Of a stretch of 64,000 nt of DNA, positions 32,732 through 42,569 are shown piece after piece. The DNA is from Schlegelella_A sp036263655 (GTDB lineage: Bacteria > Pseudomonadota > Gammaproteobacteria > Burkholderiales > Burkholderiaceae_C). How positions within the stretch are numbered: the stretch's first letter is position 1; every line of letters starts with the position of its first letter. The notes beneath the pieces were generated by a model, which ran no database searches, was not told where the DNA came from, and saw nothing but the letters and a program-made list of their open reading frames with translations. Where the stretch lies: positions 124,001-188,000 of the forward strand of contig DATAGP010000013.1 of assembly GCA_036263655.1 (NCBI GenBank). The letters run 5' to 3'. The translations under genes and the position numbers were made by a program.

Positions 32732-34175
32732 GCGAGCCGGCGGCCCGGGCCGGCGCCAGACGTTCCAGCACGGTCTTGCGCGGGAAGACCTCGAGGACGG
32801 CATCCAGCGAGGGCGTCTGCGCACGGCCGCAGACCAGGACCCGGACCGCCGGTGCGAGCTGCGGCATCTTCAGCGAATGCGCGGCCAGCGTCTCCTTGAT
32901 GGCGGCGGCGATCGCGGCCTTGCTCCAATCGACCACGCCGAGCTTGCCGCGCAGCGTGGCGAGCGCCGGGCGGAGCGCGTCGCCGACGTGAAGCGCCAGG
33001 TCGTCGGCGCTCGGCGCCACGTCGCCGAACACGGCGGCCAGCCACCCCGCGAGCTCGGCGCCCGTGCTGCAGCGGTCGCGGAAGACCGCCGCCGCGCGCA
33101 GGATCGCCGCATCGTCGGCGGCAGGGACGACGCCGCGCCGGCCCAGCTGGTCGCGGGCGAGCGCGACCAGATCGGCGTCGGCAAGCGCCTTCAGGTAGTG
33201 CGCGTTGACCCAGTCGAGCTTGGCCGCGTCCCACTGCGCCGGGCTCTTCGAGAGATGGCTGCCGTCGAACCACTGGATCAGCTGGACGCTGCTGAAGAGC
33301 TCCTCGTCGCCGTGGCTCCAGCCGAGCCGCGCCAGGTAGTTGAGCATCGCCTCGGGCAGGTAGCCCTTCTCCTGGTACTCGGTGACGCTGACGGCGCCGC
33401 GCCGCTTCGACAGCTTCTGCCCGTCGGCGCCGAGGATCACCGGCACGTGCGCGAACACCGGCCGCGGCGCGCCGAGCGCCTCGAACAGGTTGATCTGCCA
33501 GGGCGTGTTGTTGACGTGCTCGTCGCCTCGAAAGACATGGCTGATGCGCATGTCGCGGTCGTCGACGACGACGGCGAAGTTGTAGGTCGGCACGCCGTCG
33601 GCGCGGACGATCACCAGGTCGTCGATCTCGCGGTTGGAGATGCTGATCGTGCCCTTGACCATGTCGTCCCAGGTCACGGCGCCCTCAGCCGGGTTGCGGA
33701 AGCGGATCACGGGCGCGACGCCCTCGGGCACCGGCGGCAGCGTCTTGCCCTGCTCGGGCCGCCAGCGACCGTCGTAGAGCGTCTTCTCGCCGCGCGCCCG
33801 CTGTGCGTCGCGCATGGCCTCGAGCTCGGCCGGCGTGGCATAGCAGCGATAGGCGCGGCCCTCGGCCAGCAGCGTCTCGGCGGCCTGCCGATAGCGGTCG
33901 AGCCGCTGCATCTGGTAGACCGGCCCCTCGTCGTAGTGCAGGCCGAGCCAATGCATGGCGGCGAGGATCTGGTCCACCGACTCCTGCGACGACCGGGCGA
34001 CGTCGGTGTCCTCGATCCGCAGGACGAAGTCGCCGCCGTGGTGCCGGGCGAACGCCCAGGAGAACAAGGCGGTCCGGGCGGTACCGAGGTGCAGGAAGCC
34101 TGTCGGCGAGGGCGCGATGCGGGTCCGGACGCGCTGCCCCGGCCGCGGCACGGGCGGCGGCGGGGGTGCGCTCAC
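32727..34175 (-). CDS. gltX: Glutamate--tRNA ligase
   Basis: 482 residues from GTG 34175, which overlaps the metZ stop (GTGA). Class I synthetase signatures: RIAPSPTGFLHLGTART (19-35; HLGT is the HIGH equivalent) and KLSKR (254-258). The extra Pro-rich leader (APPPPPVPRPGQ) precedes the fold. It charges tRNA-Glu with glutamate; in some bacteria it also charges tRNA-Gln. The tRNA-Glu gene lies 150 bp downstream in the same direction. Confidence 0.95.
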   Translation of the reverse strand: MSAPPPPPVPRPGQRVRTRIAPSPTGFLHLGTARTALFSWAFARHHGGDFVLRIEDTDVARSSQESVDQILAAMHWLGLHYDEGPVYQMQRLDRYRQAAETLLAEGRAYRCYATPAELEAMRDAQRARGEKTLYDGRWRPEQGKTLPPVPEGVAPVIRFRNPAEGAVTWDDMVKGTISISNREIDDLVIVRADGVPTYNFAVVVDDRDMRISHVFRGDEHVNNTPWQINLFEALGAPRPVFAHVPVILGADGQKLSKRRGAVSVTEYQEKGYLPEAMLNYLARLGWSHGDEELFSSVQLIQWFDGSHLSKSPAQWDAAKLDWVNAHYLKALADADLVALARDQLGRRGVVPAADDAAILRAAAVFRDRCSTGAELAGWLAAVFGDVAPSADDLALHVGDALRPALATLRGKLGVVDWSKAAIAAAIKETLAAHSLKMPQLAPAVRVLVCGRAQTPSLDAVLEVFPRKTVLERLAPARAAGSL

Positions 34176-35404
34176 GACGGGTCCAGGCCGCGCGCGAGGT
34201 CGGCCTGGATGTCGGCCACGTCGTCGAGCCCCATCGCGACGCGGATCATCCCCTGCGTGATGCCCGCCGCCTGGCGCTGCTCTTCGCTCAGCCGGCCGTG
34301 CGAGGTGCTTGCGGGGTGCGTGATCGTCGTCTTGGTGTCGCCGAGATTCGCCGTGATCGAGCACACCTGGGTGGCGTCGATCACCCGGAAGGCGCGCCGG
34401 CGCGCGGCCGCCGCATCACCCGCCGGAGCAGCGACCACGAACGAGACCACCGCCCCGCCGAGGCCCGACTGCTGCGTCATGGCCAGGGCGTGCTGCGGGT
34501 GCGACTCGAGGCTCGGGTAGTAGACGCGCTCGACCGCGCCCTGCGCCTCGAGCCAGCGCGCCAGTTCTAGGGCGCGGGCGCTCTGCGCCTGCATGCGGAT
34601 CGAGAGCGTCTCGAGCCCTTTCAGCACGACCCACGCGTTGAACGGCGACAGGCACATGCCGGCGCTGCGCATCACCGGCACGAAGCGCTCGTTGACGAGC
34701 TGCTCGGTCGCGCACAGGGCGCCGGCGATCACGCGCCCCTGCCCGTCCAGATACTTGGTGCCGGAGTGGACCACGAGGTCGGCGCCGTAGTCGATCGGCC
34801 GCTGCAGGGCCGGCGTGCAGAAGCAGTTGTCGACCGCCAGCCACGCGCCTGCCGAATGCGCGAGCTCGGCGAGGGCGCGGATGTCGCACACCTCGGTCAG
34901 CGGGTTCGTCGGCGACTCGGCGAAGAACAGCTTCGTGCTCGGCCGCACCGCGGCACGCCATTGCGCCGTGTCGGTCTGCGAGACGAACGTGGTCTCGATG
35001 CCGAACTTCGCGAACTCGCGTCCGAAGAGCATCACGGTCGAGCCGAAGACGCTGCGCGAGCAGACGACGTGGTCGCCTGCCTTGAGGAGCCCCATGCCCA
35101 GCAGCAGGATGGCGCTCATGCCGCTCGAGGTCGCGATGCACGCCTCGGCGCGCTCGAGCGCGGCGAGGCGGCGCTCGAGCATCGTCACCGTCGGGTTGGT
35201 GAAGCGCGAGTAGATGAACGCCTCTTCCTCGTTCGCGAAGCGCGCCGCTGCCGTCGCGGCGTCTGGTTGGACGAAACTGCTGGTGAGGAAGAGCGCCTCG
35301 GAGTTCTCGCCCCAAAGGCTGGGCGGCAGCCCTTCGCGCACCGCGAGCGTGTCCGGCCGGGTGTCGGCCGGCAGGCTCACGCGCGGGATCTTGCCGTCGC
35401 GCAT
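34172..35404 (-). CDS. metZ: O-succinylhomoserine sulfhydrylase
   Basis: 410 residues, a PLP enzyme of the Cys/Met metabolism family. The Schiff-base lysine is K217 in VHSGTKYLDGQG; SSGMSAILLL (93-102) and YSRFTNPT are family motifs. It makes homocysteine from O-succinylhomoserine and sulfide in methionine synthesis. Its ATG directly abuts the purF stop (TGA|ATG) and its stop overlaps gltX. The purF-metZ pair is conserved in beta- and gammaproteobacteria. Confidence 0.93.
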   Translation of the reverse strand: MRDGKIPRVSLPADTRPDTLAVREGLPPSLWGENSEALFLTSSFVQPDAATAAARFANEEEAFIYSRFTNPTVTMLERRLAALERAEACIATSSGMSAILLLGMGLLKAGDHVVCSRSVFGSTVMLFGREFAKFGIETTFVSQTDTAQWRAAVRPSTKLFFAESPTNPLTEVCDIRALAELAHSAGAWLAVDNCFCTPALQRPIDYGADLVVHSGTKYLDGQGRVIAGALCATEQLVNERFVPVMRSAGMCLSPFNAWVVLKGLETLSIRMQAQSARALELARWLEAQGAVERVYYPSLESHPQHALAMTQQSGLGGAVVSFVVAAPAGDAAAARRRAFRVIDATQVCSITANLGDTKTTITHPASTSHGRLSEEQRQAAGITQGMIRVAMGLDDVADIQADLARGLDPS

Positions 35405-36931
35405 TCAGGTGGCCTCGGCGGTGCTCTGCAGCGTCAGCGGGCCGCGACCGGACGACGCGTCTTCCTCGTCCGCCTGGCCGTGCCGCTGCGCCGCCATGGC
35501 CGCGAAGTCGTCCTCGCTCACGTCGCCCGTGATGTAGACCCCGTCGAAGCAGGACGCCTCGAAGCCGTCGAGCTTGGGATTGAGCGCGCGGACCACCCGC
35601 TTCATGGCGCCGACGTCCTGGTAGATGAGCGCGTCGGCGCCGATGAACCGGCGGATCTCCTCGATGCTGCGGCCGTGCGCGATCAGCTCGTCCTTGGTCG
35701 GCATGTCGATGCCGTAGACGTTGGGGAAGCGCACCGGCGGCGCCGCCGACGCGAGATAGACCTTGCGCGCGCCGGCGTCGCGGGCCATCTGCACGATCTC
35801 CTTCGAGGTCGTGCCGCGGACGATGGAGTCGTCGACGAGCAGCACGTTGCGACCCTTGAACTCGACCTCGATGGCGTTGAGCTTCTGGCGCACCGACTTC
35901 TTGCGCACTCCCTGCCCCGGCATGATGAAGGTCCGGCCGACGTAGCGGTTCTTGACGAAGCCCTCGCGGTAGGGCTTGCCGATCTTCTGCGCCAGCTGCA
36001 TCGCGGACGGCCGGCTCGACTCGGGGATCGGGATGACGACGTCGATCTCCGAGGGCGGCATCGTCGAGATGAGGCGCTGCGCGAGCGTTTCGCCGAGGTT
36101 GAGCCGGGCCTGGTAGACGGAGACGCCGTCCATGACCGAGTCGGGCCGGGCCAGGTACACGTACTCGAACATGCACGGGTTCAGCGTCGGATGCTCGGCG
36201 CACTGGCGCGAGTGGATCGTGCCATCGAGGTCGATGAAGATCGCCTCGCCGGGCGCGACGTCGCGCGTGAGGGTGTGGCCGGTGCCGACGATGGCGACGG
36301 ATTCGCTGGCGACCATGATCTCGGGGCCATCCGGGCCGCTTCCTTCGCCGTACGAGAGCGGCCGGATGCCGAACGGGTCGCGGAAGGCGAGCAGGCCGTG
36401 CCCGGCGACCAGGGCGACGACGGCGTACGAGCCCTTGACGCGCCGATGCACCGCGCTGACGGCAGCGAAGACGACGTCCGGCGACAAGGTCGTGTCGCGC
36501 ACCGCCCGCTCCAGCTCATGGGCGAGGACGTTGATCAGCACCTCCGTGTCGCTGCCGGTGTTGATGTGGCGCCGGTCGACGTCGAACAGCTCCTGCTTCA
36601 GCGCCGCGGCGTTGGTGAGGTTGCCGTTGTGCACCAGGACGATGCCGTAGGGCGCGTTGACGTAGAACGGCTGCGCCTCCTCCTCGCTCCAGGCGTTGCC
36701 CGCTGTGGGATAGCGGACCTGGCCCAGCCCGACGTGACCCGGCAGGGCGCGCATGTTGCGCGTGCGGAAGACGTCGCGGACCATGCCGCGGGCCTTCTGC
36801 ATGAAGCACTTCGTGCCCTGCATCGTGACGATGCCGGCCGCATCCTGGCCGCGGTGCTGAAGCAGCAGCAGGGCGTCGTAGATCAGCTGGTTGACCGGAG
36901 TCTTCGCGATCACGCCGACGATTCCACACAT
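35405..36931 (-). CDS. purF: Amidophosphoribosyltransferase
   Basis: 508 residues. The N-terminal glutaminase nucleophile is C2 in MCGIVGVI (after removal of Met), with HRGQDAAGI (26-34) and HNGNLTN (101-107). The PRPP loop VLLVDDSIVRGTTS is at 363-376. It catalyses the first committed step of purine synthesis, glutamine plus PRPP to phosphoribosylamine. The last 40 residues are variable. cvpA lies 35 bp upstream, the usual pairing. Confidence 0.96.
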   Translation of the reverse strand: MCGIVGVIAKTPVNQLIYDALLLLQHRGQDAAGIVTMQGTKCFMQKARGMVRDVFRTRNMRALPGHVGLGQVRYPTAGNAWSEEEAQPFYVNAPYGIVLVHNGNLTNAAALKQELFDVDRRHINTGSDTEVLINVLAHELERAVRDTTLSPDVVFAAVSAVHRRVKGSYAVVALVAGHGLLAFRDPFGIRPLSYGEGSGPDGPEIMVASESVAIVGTGHTLTRDVAPGEAIFIDLDGTIHSRQCAEHPTLNPCMFEYVYLARPDSVMDGVSVYQARLNLGETLAQRLISTMPPSEIDVVIPIPESSRPSAMQLAQKIGKPYREGFVKNRYVGRTFIMPGQGVRKKSVRQKLNAIEVEFKGRNVLLVDDSIVRGTTSKEIVQMARDAGARKVYLASAAPPVRFPNVYGIDMPTKDELIAHGRSIEEIRRFIGADALIYQDVGAMKRVVRALNPKLDGFEASCFDGVYITGDVSEDDFAAMAAQRHGQADEEDASSGRGPLTLQSTAEAT

Positions 36932-36966
36932 GGCAGCTCCCCGAGATCAGTCGAACACGATCGCCG

Positions 36967-37482
36967 TCAGACGCGGCTGCGCGCCGGCGCGCTCTCGCCT
37001 GCCGGCGGCGCCACCCATGACAGCACCTCGCGCAGCAGCTCCTGCAGCCAGGCCGCGCCCTGCGACTCCTGCCAGGCCGGCGCGCGGGCCAGCGGCGTGT
37101 ACGCCAGCACGGCCGTGAGCGCCAGCAGCACGAGCACGCCCCGCGCCAGCCCGAACATCGCACCGAGCAGCCGGTCGAGGGGACGCAGCGGCGTCGCCCG
37201 CACCAGCCGCGCGATGCCTCGTGCCGCCAGGCCCCACAGCAGCAGGACGACCAGGAACGCAGATGCGAACGCGACGACGCGGTTCAAGGTCGAGCCGGCC
37301 TCGCCGACCGGCAGGTAAGGCCCGAGAATCGGCCCGAACCACAAGGCCGCGAACCACGCTGCGAACCAGCCGGCCAGCGAGAGAAGCTCGAAGGTGAGGC
37401 CCCGGAACAGGCCGACCAGCGCCGAGAGGGTCAGCGCCGCGATCAGGGCTGCATCGACCCACCCGATGACCGGCCATTCCAT
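36967..37482 (-). CDS. cvpA: CvpA family inner-membrane protein
   Basis: 171 residues with four predicted membrane segments (about 8-30, 34-52, 68-90 and 108-128). The N-terminus DAALIAALTLSALVGLFRGL and RPLDRLLGAMFGLARGVLVL match CvpA, a protein needed for colicin V export in E. coli and linked to envelope homeostasis. Located between the SPOR protein and purF, as usual. Confidence 0.92.
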   Translation of the reverse strand: MEWPVIGWVDAALIAALTLSALVGLFRGLTFELLSLAGWFAAWFAALWFGPILGPYLPVGEAGSTLNRVVAFASAFLVVLLLWGLAARGIARLVRATPLRPLDRLLGAMFGLARGVLVLLALTAVLAYTPLARAPAWQESQGAAWLQELLREVLSWVAPPAGESAPARSRV

Positions 37483-37491
37483 CGATGCGCA

Positions 37492-38340
37492 TCAGAGCGT
37501 CAGCACGACCGCGGCCAGACCCGCGGCCTTGGCCTTGGCGAGCGCGGCGTCGGCCTCGCCGCGGGAGGCGAACGGCCCGACGCGAACGCGGATGCGGCTG
37601 CCCGAGGGCGTCTGCGCCACCTGTGTGTAGGTCTTGAGGCCGAGCCTTTCGACCTGCTTGCGGGTGTCGCGGGCAGCCTCGGCGTCGGCGAAGGCACCGA
37701 CCTGAAGGATGAAGCGCGCGCCTTCGGCCGCTGCCCCAGGGCGCCCCTCGAGCAGAGCTTGCGCGCGGTCGCTCTCGGAGCGCGCAGCGCCGGCTTCGGC
37801 CTCGGCCGGTCGCGCCGCCAGCACCGGCGCCGACGCCCGCCGTGCCGGCTCGGCCGCCGATGCGCGCCGTGCCGGCTCGACGGCCGACGCCTTGCGCGCC
37901 GGCTCCGTCACCGCGGCTCGACGCGTCGGTTCGGACGCAGCCGCCGGCGGAACCGCGGCCGCGGCGACACGCGAGGCGCTCCGGTCGGCCGGCGCGGGCG
38001 CCGGCGTCACGTCGCGGCCCGCCTCGGCGCGGGATTCGATGGCGATGGCGTCGGTTCTCGGCGCGACCCGCGCCGCCGTCGCGTCCTGAGACGGCCCCGG
38101 GCGCGACTGCGGCACGGCGAGCGGCGGCATGCTGTCGCGGCGCGGGATCTCGATCGGGATGTCGATCGGGACCGGGCGCGGCTGGGTCTCGAAGACGAGG
38201 GGGAAGCCGATGATGCCGATGGCCAGGAGAACGATGGCTCCGATGAGCCGGTGCCGGGCGCGTGTTCGCGCGGCCTGGACAGCGTCCGCCGATTCGACCT
38301 GGGCCGTCTGGGCGGAGGAGTCGCTCTTCTGCTTGAACAT
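37492..38340 (-). CDS. SPOR-domain membrane protein (DedD/FtsN-like)
   Basis: 282 residues. A cytoplasmic N-terminus (1-30), one membrane anchor (about 32-50, LIGAIVLLAIGIIGFPLVF), a long Ala/Pro/Arg-rich periplasmic linker, and a C-terminal SPOR domain (about 207-282, FILQVGAFADAEAARDTRKQ) that binds denuded peptidoglycan at the division septum. The linker includes four decapeptide-like repeats near 136-172 (EPARRASA type). Likely a cell-division accessory protein; the folC-SPOR-cvpA order is conserved in Betaproteobacteria. Confidence 0.9.
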   Translation of the reverse strand: MFKQKSDSSAQTAQVESADAVQAARTRARHRLIGAIVLLAIGIIGFPLVFETQPRPVPIDIPIEIPRRDSMPPLAVPQSRPGPSQDATAARVAPRTDAIAIESRAEAGRDVTPAPAPADRSASRVAAAAVPPAAASEPTRRAAVTEPARKASAVEPARRASAAEPARRASAPVLAARPAEAEAGAARSESDRAQALLEGRPGAAAEGARFILQVGAFADAEAARDTRKQVERLGLKTYTQVAQTPSGSRIRVRVGPFASRGEADAALAKAKAAGLAAVVLTL

Positions 38341-38367
38341 CGATGATTGCCGTTCGAGCCGCCGAGC

Positions 38368-39666
38368 TCAGACGACGTGGCGGCCGGCTCGTTGCGGCAG
38401 GCCGTGCTCGAGCACGCCACCGACCGTGTAGAAGGAACCGAAGACGAGAATTCTATCAGCGGGGTCCGCGTCGGCGACCGCTGCGGCGAGCGCCGACGGC
38501 GGGTCCGGGTGGGTCGCCACCGTCGCTCGCGACTGCGTGCCGGCGCCGTCCCGCCAGCGCGCCGCCAGCGCCTCGGCCGTGGCGGCGCGCGCCACGGGCA
38601 GGTCGGTGAAGTGCCAGGCGTCGACCAGCGGCGCCAGGCGACGCAAGATGGCGTCGATGTCCTTGTCGGCCATCGCGCCGAACACCGCGTGCGTGCGCGG
38701 GAAAAAGCCCATCTGGTCGAGGTTCAGCGCCAGGGCCGCCACGGCGTGCGGGTTGTGCGCGACGTCGAGCACCAGCGTCGGCTCACCGGGCACGATCTGG
38801 AACCTGCCGGGCAGCTCCACGGTCGCGAGGCCGGTCCGCACCGCCTGCGCGCTCACCGGCAGTCGCTCGCGCAGCGCCTCGAGCGCCGCCAGGGCGCCGG
38901 ACGCATTGAGCAGCTGGTTCGCGCCCCGAAGCCCCGGGTAGCCGAGGCCGCTGAAGCGCATGTCCCGACCCGTCCAGCGCCACTGCTGGCGATCGCCCGA
39001 GTGATGGAAGTCGATGCCGGAGACGCGCAGGTCGGCACCGATGCGCCGCGCCTCCTCGATGACGCTGCGCGGCGGCATCGGATCGCTGACCACCGCCGGC
39101 TTGCCTGCGCGCAGGACGCCGGCCTTCTCGCGCCCGATCGTCTCGCGGTCGTTGCCCAGGAACTCGCTGTGATCGATGTCGATGCTGGTGATGACCGCGC
39201 AGTCGCCGTCGAAGGCATTGACCGCATCCAGCCGGCCGCCGAGTCCGACCTCCAGGATGACGACGTCGAGCCGCGCTGCGGCGAACAGCCTGGCGATGAC
39301 GAGCAGCGTGAACTCGAAGTACGTCAGGCTCACGTCGCCGCGCGCCTGCTCGACGGCAGCGAAGTGCGGCAGGAGCTCGGCCGCGTCGACCATCCGGCCG
39401 TCGACGCGGCAGCGCTCCTCGAAGTGGACCAGGTGCGGCTTCGAGTGAAGGCCGACGCGGTAGCCGGCCGCGAGCGCGATCGACTCCAGCATCGCGCAGG
39501 TCGAGCCCTTGCCGTTGGTGCCCGCGACGACGATGACCGGGGCACCGAAATCGATCGCCAGCCGCGCCTTGACGGTGCTGACGCGCTCGAGCGTCAGCTC
39601 GATCGTCTTCGGGTGCAGTCGCTCGCAATGCGCCAGCCACTCGGCCAGCGTCGCAGGCGCGGTCAC
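38368..39666 (-). CDS. folC: Bifunctional folylpolyglutamate/dihydrofolate synthase
   Basis: 432 residues, GTG start overlapping the accD stop. The ATP loop VVAGTNGKGST is at 47-57, with ILEVGLGGRLDAVN and SIDIDHSEFLGND (Mur ligase-type centre) following, and the C-terminal domain starting near VLDVAHNPHAVAAL. Adds glutamate to dihydropteroate and to reduced folates. Co-translated with accD. Confidence 0.94.
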   Translation of the reverse strand: MTAPATLAEWLAHCERLHPKTIELTLERVSTVKARLAIDFGAPVIVVAGTNGKGSTCAMLESIALAAGYRVGLHSKPHLVHFEERCRVDGRMVDAAELLPHFAAVEQARGDVSLTYFEFTLLVIARLFAAARLDVVILEVGLGGRLDAVNAFDGDCAVITSIDIDHSEFLGNDRETIGREKAGVLRAGKPAVVSDPMPPRSVIEEARRIGADLRVSGIDFHHSGDRQQWRWTGRDMRFSGLGYPGLRGANQLLNASGALAALEALRERLPVSAQAVRTGLATVELPGRFQIVPGEPTLVLDVAHNPHAVAALALNLDQMGFFPRTHAVFGAMADKDIDAILRRLAPLVDAWHFTDLPVARAATAEALAARWRDGAGTQSRATVATHPDPPSALAAAVADADPADRILVFGSFYTVGGVLEHGLPQRAGRHVV

Positions 39667-40535
39667 GCCACGGCGTCGGACGGCAGGCGCTGCAGCATCG
39701 CGATCTGCCGGGCGATGATCGGGCGCAGCTCGCGCCGGTCGACGATCATGTCGATGGCTCCGGTCTGGAGCAGGAACTCGGCGCGCTGGAAGCCCTCGGG
39801 CAGTTTCTCCCGGACGGTGTTCTCGATCACGCGCGGCCCGGCAAAGCCGATCAGCGCCTTCGGCTCGGCGATCACCACGTCGCCGACGAAGGCGAAGCTG
39901 GCCGACACGCCACCCATCGTGGGATCGGCGAGGACGCTGATGTAGGGCAGGCCTGCCTTAGACAGCCGCGTGAGCGAGGCGTTCGTCTTGGCCATCTGCA
40001 GCAGGCTGAGCAGCCCCTCCTGCATGCGTGCGCCGCCCGTGGCCGTGAAGCTCACGAACGGGGTCTTCTGCTCGATCGCGGTCGTGACGCCGCGCACGAA
40101 GCGCTCGCCGACGACCGAGCCCATGGATCCGCCCATGAAGTCGAACTCGAAGCAGGCGGTGACGACCGGCAGGCTCATGAGCGCGCCGCCCATGACGACG
40201 AGGGCGTCGGTCTCGCCGGTGTTCTCGAGCGCATCCTTCAGCCGCTCGGGATACTTCTTGCTGTCCCTGAACTTGAGCGCATCGACCGGCAGCACCTCCT
40301 GGCCGATCTCGTAGCGACCCTCGGCGTCGAGGAAGGCGTCGAGTCGGGCCCGGGCGCCGATGCGGTGGTGGTGCGCGCACTTCGGGCAGACGTTGATGTT
40401 CTTCTCGAGGTCGGTCTTGTAGAGCACCGTCTCGCACGAGGGGCACTTCACCCACAGGCCTTCCGGCACTGTCCGGCGCTCGCTCGGATCGGTCTGCTGG
40501 ATCTTCGGCGGCAGGAGTTTTTCGAGCCAGCTCAT
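39663..40535 (-). CDS. accD: Acetyl-CoA carboxylase carboxyltransferase subunit beta
   Basis: 290 residues. The N-terminal zinc ribbon has C31, C34, C50 and C53 (CPSCETVLY and CPKCAHHH). The carboxyltransferase fold includes FTATGGARMQEGLLSLLQM and the oxyanion region DPTMGGVSASFAF. Part of the heteromeric enzyme making malonyl-CoA for fatty-acid synthesis; accA, accB and accC are not in this window. This housekeeping protein is distinct from the catabolic carboxyltransferase at 3010. Confidence 0.96.
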   Translation of the reverse strand: MSWLEKLLPPKIQQTDPSERRTVPEGLWVKCPSCETVLYKTDLEKNINVCPKCAHHHRIGARARLDAFLDAEGRYEIGQEVLPVDALKFRDSKKYPERLKDALENTGETDALVVMGGALMSLPVVTACFEFDFMGGSMGSVVGERFVRGVTTAIEQKTPFVSFTATGGARMQEGLLSLLQMAKTNASLTRLSKAGLPYISVLADPTMGGVSASFAFVGDVVIAEPKALIGFAGPRVIENTVREKLPEGFQRAEFLLQTGAIDMIVDRRELRPIIARQIAMLQRLPSDAVA

Positions 40536-40563
40536 GAGGTGTCCTTCAGGGTTCCAACGCGGC

Positions 40564-41361
40564 TCAGGCGTCGAGGGCGCGTCGGATGTCGGCGATGAAG
40601 CCGGCAGCGATGCCGGGTGCGTCCTCGCGGCCCGCCGATTCGAGCAACTGCACGAGGGCGCTGCCGATCACCACCGCGTCGGCGACGTCCGCCACGGCGC
40701 GCGCTGTCCTGGCGTCGCGGATGCCGAAGCCGACCCCGACCGGCAGGTTCAGGTGCTCGCGGATGCGCGGGATCATGGTCTTGACGGCCTCGATGTCGAA
40801 GTGCCCGGCACCCGTCACGCCCTTCAGCGACACATGGTAAACGTACCCGCTCGCCAGGCCGGCCAGACGGGCGATGCGCGCATCGCTGGAGGTCGGCGCG
40901 ATCAGGAAGATCGGGTCCATCCCGTGCCGCTTCAGCAGGGCGGCGAAGTCGCCGCACTCCTCGGGCGGGTAGTCGACGACGAGCACGCCGTCGACGCCGG
41001 CCGCCTTCGCGTCGGCGACGAAGCGCTCCGTCCCGTGTCGCTCGATCGGGTTGGCGTAGCCCATCAGGACGACCGGGGTCCGCGCGTCCTGCGCGCGGAA
41101 CGCCGTGACCATCGCCAGGACCTGCGTCATGCCGATGCCGCGACCGAGGGCGCGCTCGCTCGCCTTCTGGATGACCGGGCCGTCGGCCATCGGATCGCTG
41201 AACGGCACGCCGAGCTCGATCACGTCGGCACCGGCGCCGGCCATCGCCAGCATGATGGCCGCGGTGGTGTCGGCCTGCGGATCGCCCGCCGTGACGTACG
41301 GGATCAGGGCCTTGCGGCGACGCTCGCGCAGGCCGGCGAAGGCAGGCTCGATGCGGCTCAT
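40564..41361 (-). CDS. trpA: Tryptophan synthase alpha chain
   Basis: 265 residues. Catalytic E49 (VIELGVPFSDP) and D60 (MADGPVIQ) are at their usual numbering. Cleaves indole-3-glycerol phosphate to indole and glyceraldehyde 3-phosphate. The ATG overlaps the trpB stop (ATGA), the usual translational coupling of the two subunits. Confidence 0.97.
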   Translation of the reverse strand: MSRIEPAFAGLRERRRKALIPYVTAGDPQADTTAAIMLAMAGAGADVIELGVPFSDPMADGPVIQKASERALGRGIGMTQVLAMVTAFRAQDARTPVVLMGYANPIERHGTERFVADAKAAGVDGVLVVDYPPEECGDFAALLKRHGMDPIFLIAPTSSDARIARLAGLASGYVYHVSLKGVTGAGHFDIEAVKTMIPRIREHLNLPVGVGFGIRDARTARAVADVADAVVIGSALVQLLESAGREDAPGIAAGFIADIRRALDA

Positions 41362-42560
41362 CCGCGAGCCCGCGCGTCGAGCTCCGCGACGGTGGCGATG
41401 TCCTTGTCGCCGCGCCCGGAGAGGTTGACGAGCAGGTGCTGGTCGCTGCGCATCGTCGCCGCGAGCTGCATCGCGTAGGCCACGGCATGGCTCGATTCCA
41501 GGGCCGGGATGATGCCCTCCGTCCGGCAGAGCCGATGAAAGGCGCGCAGCGCGTCGTCGTCGGTGATGCCGACGTACTCGGCGCGGCCGATGTCGTGCAG
41601 CCAGGCGTGCTCGGGCCCGACGCCGGGATAGTCGAGGCCGGCCGAGATCGAGTGCGTCTCGCTGATCTGGCCGTTGCCGTCCTGCAGGAGATAGGTGCGG
41701 TTGCCGTGCAGGACGCCAGGGCTGCCGGCGCTGATCGAGGCCGCGTGGCGGCCGCTCTGCAGGCCCTCGCCCGCGGCCTCGACGCCGATCAGCCGCGTCC
41801 CTTCATGGACGATGTACGGATAGAAGATCCCCATCGCGTTGCTGCCGCCGCCGACGCAGGCGATCACCGCATCGGGCTGGCGCCCGATCATCTCGGGCAT
41901 CTGCGCCAGGCACTCGTCGCCGATCACCCGCTGGAAGTCGCGCACCATCGTCGGATACGGATGCGGCCCGGCGACGGTGCCGATGATGTAGAACGTGTTC
42001 TCGACGTTGGTCACCCAGTCCCGCAAGGCTTCGTTGAGGGCGTCCTTCAAGGTCTTCGAGCCGCTCTCGACCGGCACCACGGTCGCGCCGAGCAGGTTCA
42101 TGCGATAGACGTTCGGCGCCTGCCGCTTGACGTCCTCGCTGCCCATGTAGACGACGCATTCGAGGCCGTAGCGGGCGCAGATGGTCGCGGTCGCGACGCC
42201 GTGCTGGCCGGCACCCGTCTCGGCGATCACGCGCGGCTTGCCCATGCGCCGGGCCAGCATCGCCTGGCCGATGGTGTTGTTGATCTTGTGCGCGCCCGTG
42301 TGGTTGAGGTCCTCGCGCTTGAGATGGATCTGGGCGCCGCCGATCTCGCGCGAAAGCCGCGCCGCGTGGTAGATCGGGCTCGGCCGGCCGACGTAATGGG
42401 CGAGCTCGGAGCGGAACTCGGCATCGAACGCCGAGTCGGCCTGGGCCTCCTCGTAGCAGGCCTTCAGCTCGTCGAGGGCATGGACGAGCGTCTCGGCGAC
42501 GAAGCTGCCGCCATAGGGGCCGAAATGCCCGCGCGCGTCGGGCTGGTGGTAATCAAGCAT
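41358..42560 (-). CDS. trpB: Tryptophan synthase beta chain
   Basis: 400 residues. PLP lysine K92 in HTGAHKINN, GAGQHGVATA and the phosphate-binding GGGSNAMG are all present. Condenses indole with serine. Nine bp separate it from trpF upstream. trpE, trpD and trpC are not in this window. Confidence 0.97.
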   Translation of the reverse strand: MLDYHQPDARGHFGPYGGSFVAETLVHALDELKACYEEAQADSAFDAEFRSELAHYVGRPSPIYHAARLSREIGGAQIHLKREDLNHTGAHKINNTIGQAMLARRMGKPRVIAETGAGQHGVATATICARYGLECVVYMGSEDVKRQAPNVYRMNLLGATVVPVESGSKTLKDALNEALRDWVTNVENTFYIIGTVAGPHPYPTMVRDFQRVIGDECLAQMPEMIGRQPDAVIACVGGGSNAMGIFYPYIVHEGTRLIGVEAAGEGLQSGRHAASISAGSPGVLHGNRTYLLQDGNGQISETHSISAGLDYPGVGPEHAWLHDIGRAEYVGITDDDALRAFHRLCRTEGIIPALESSHAVAYAMQLAATMRSDQHLLVNLSGRGDKDIATVAELDARARG

Positions 42561-42569
42561 GGGATGGAT

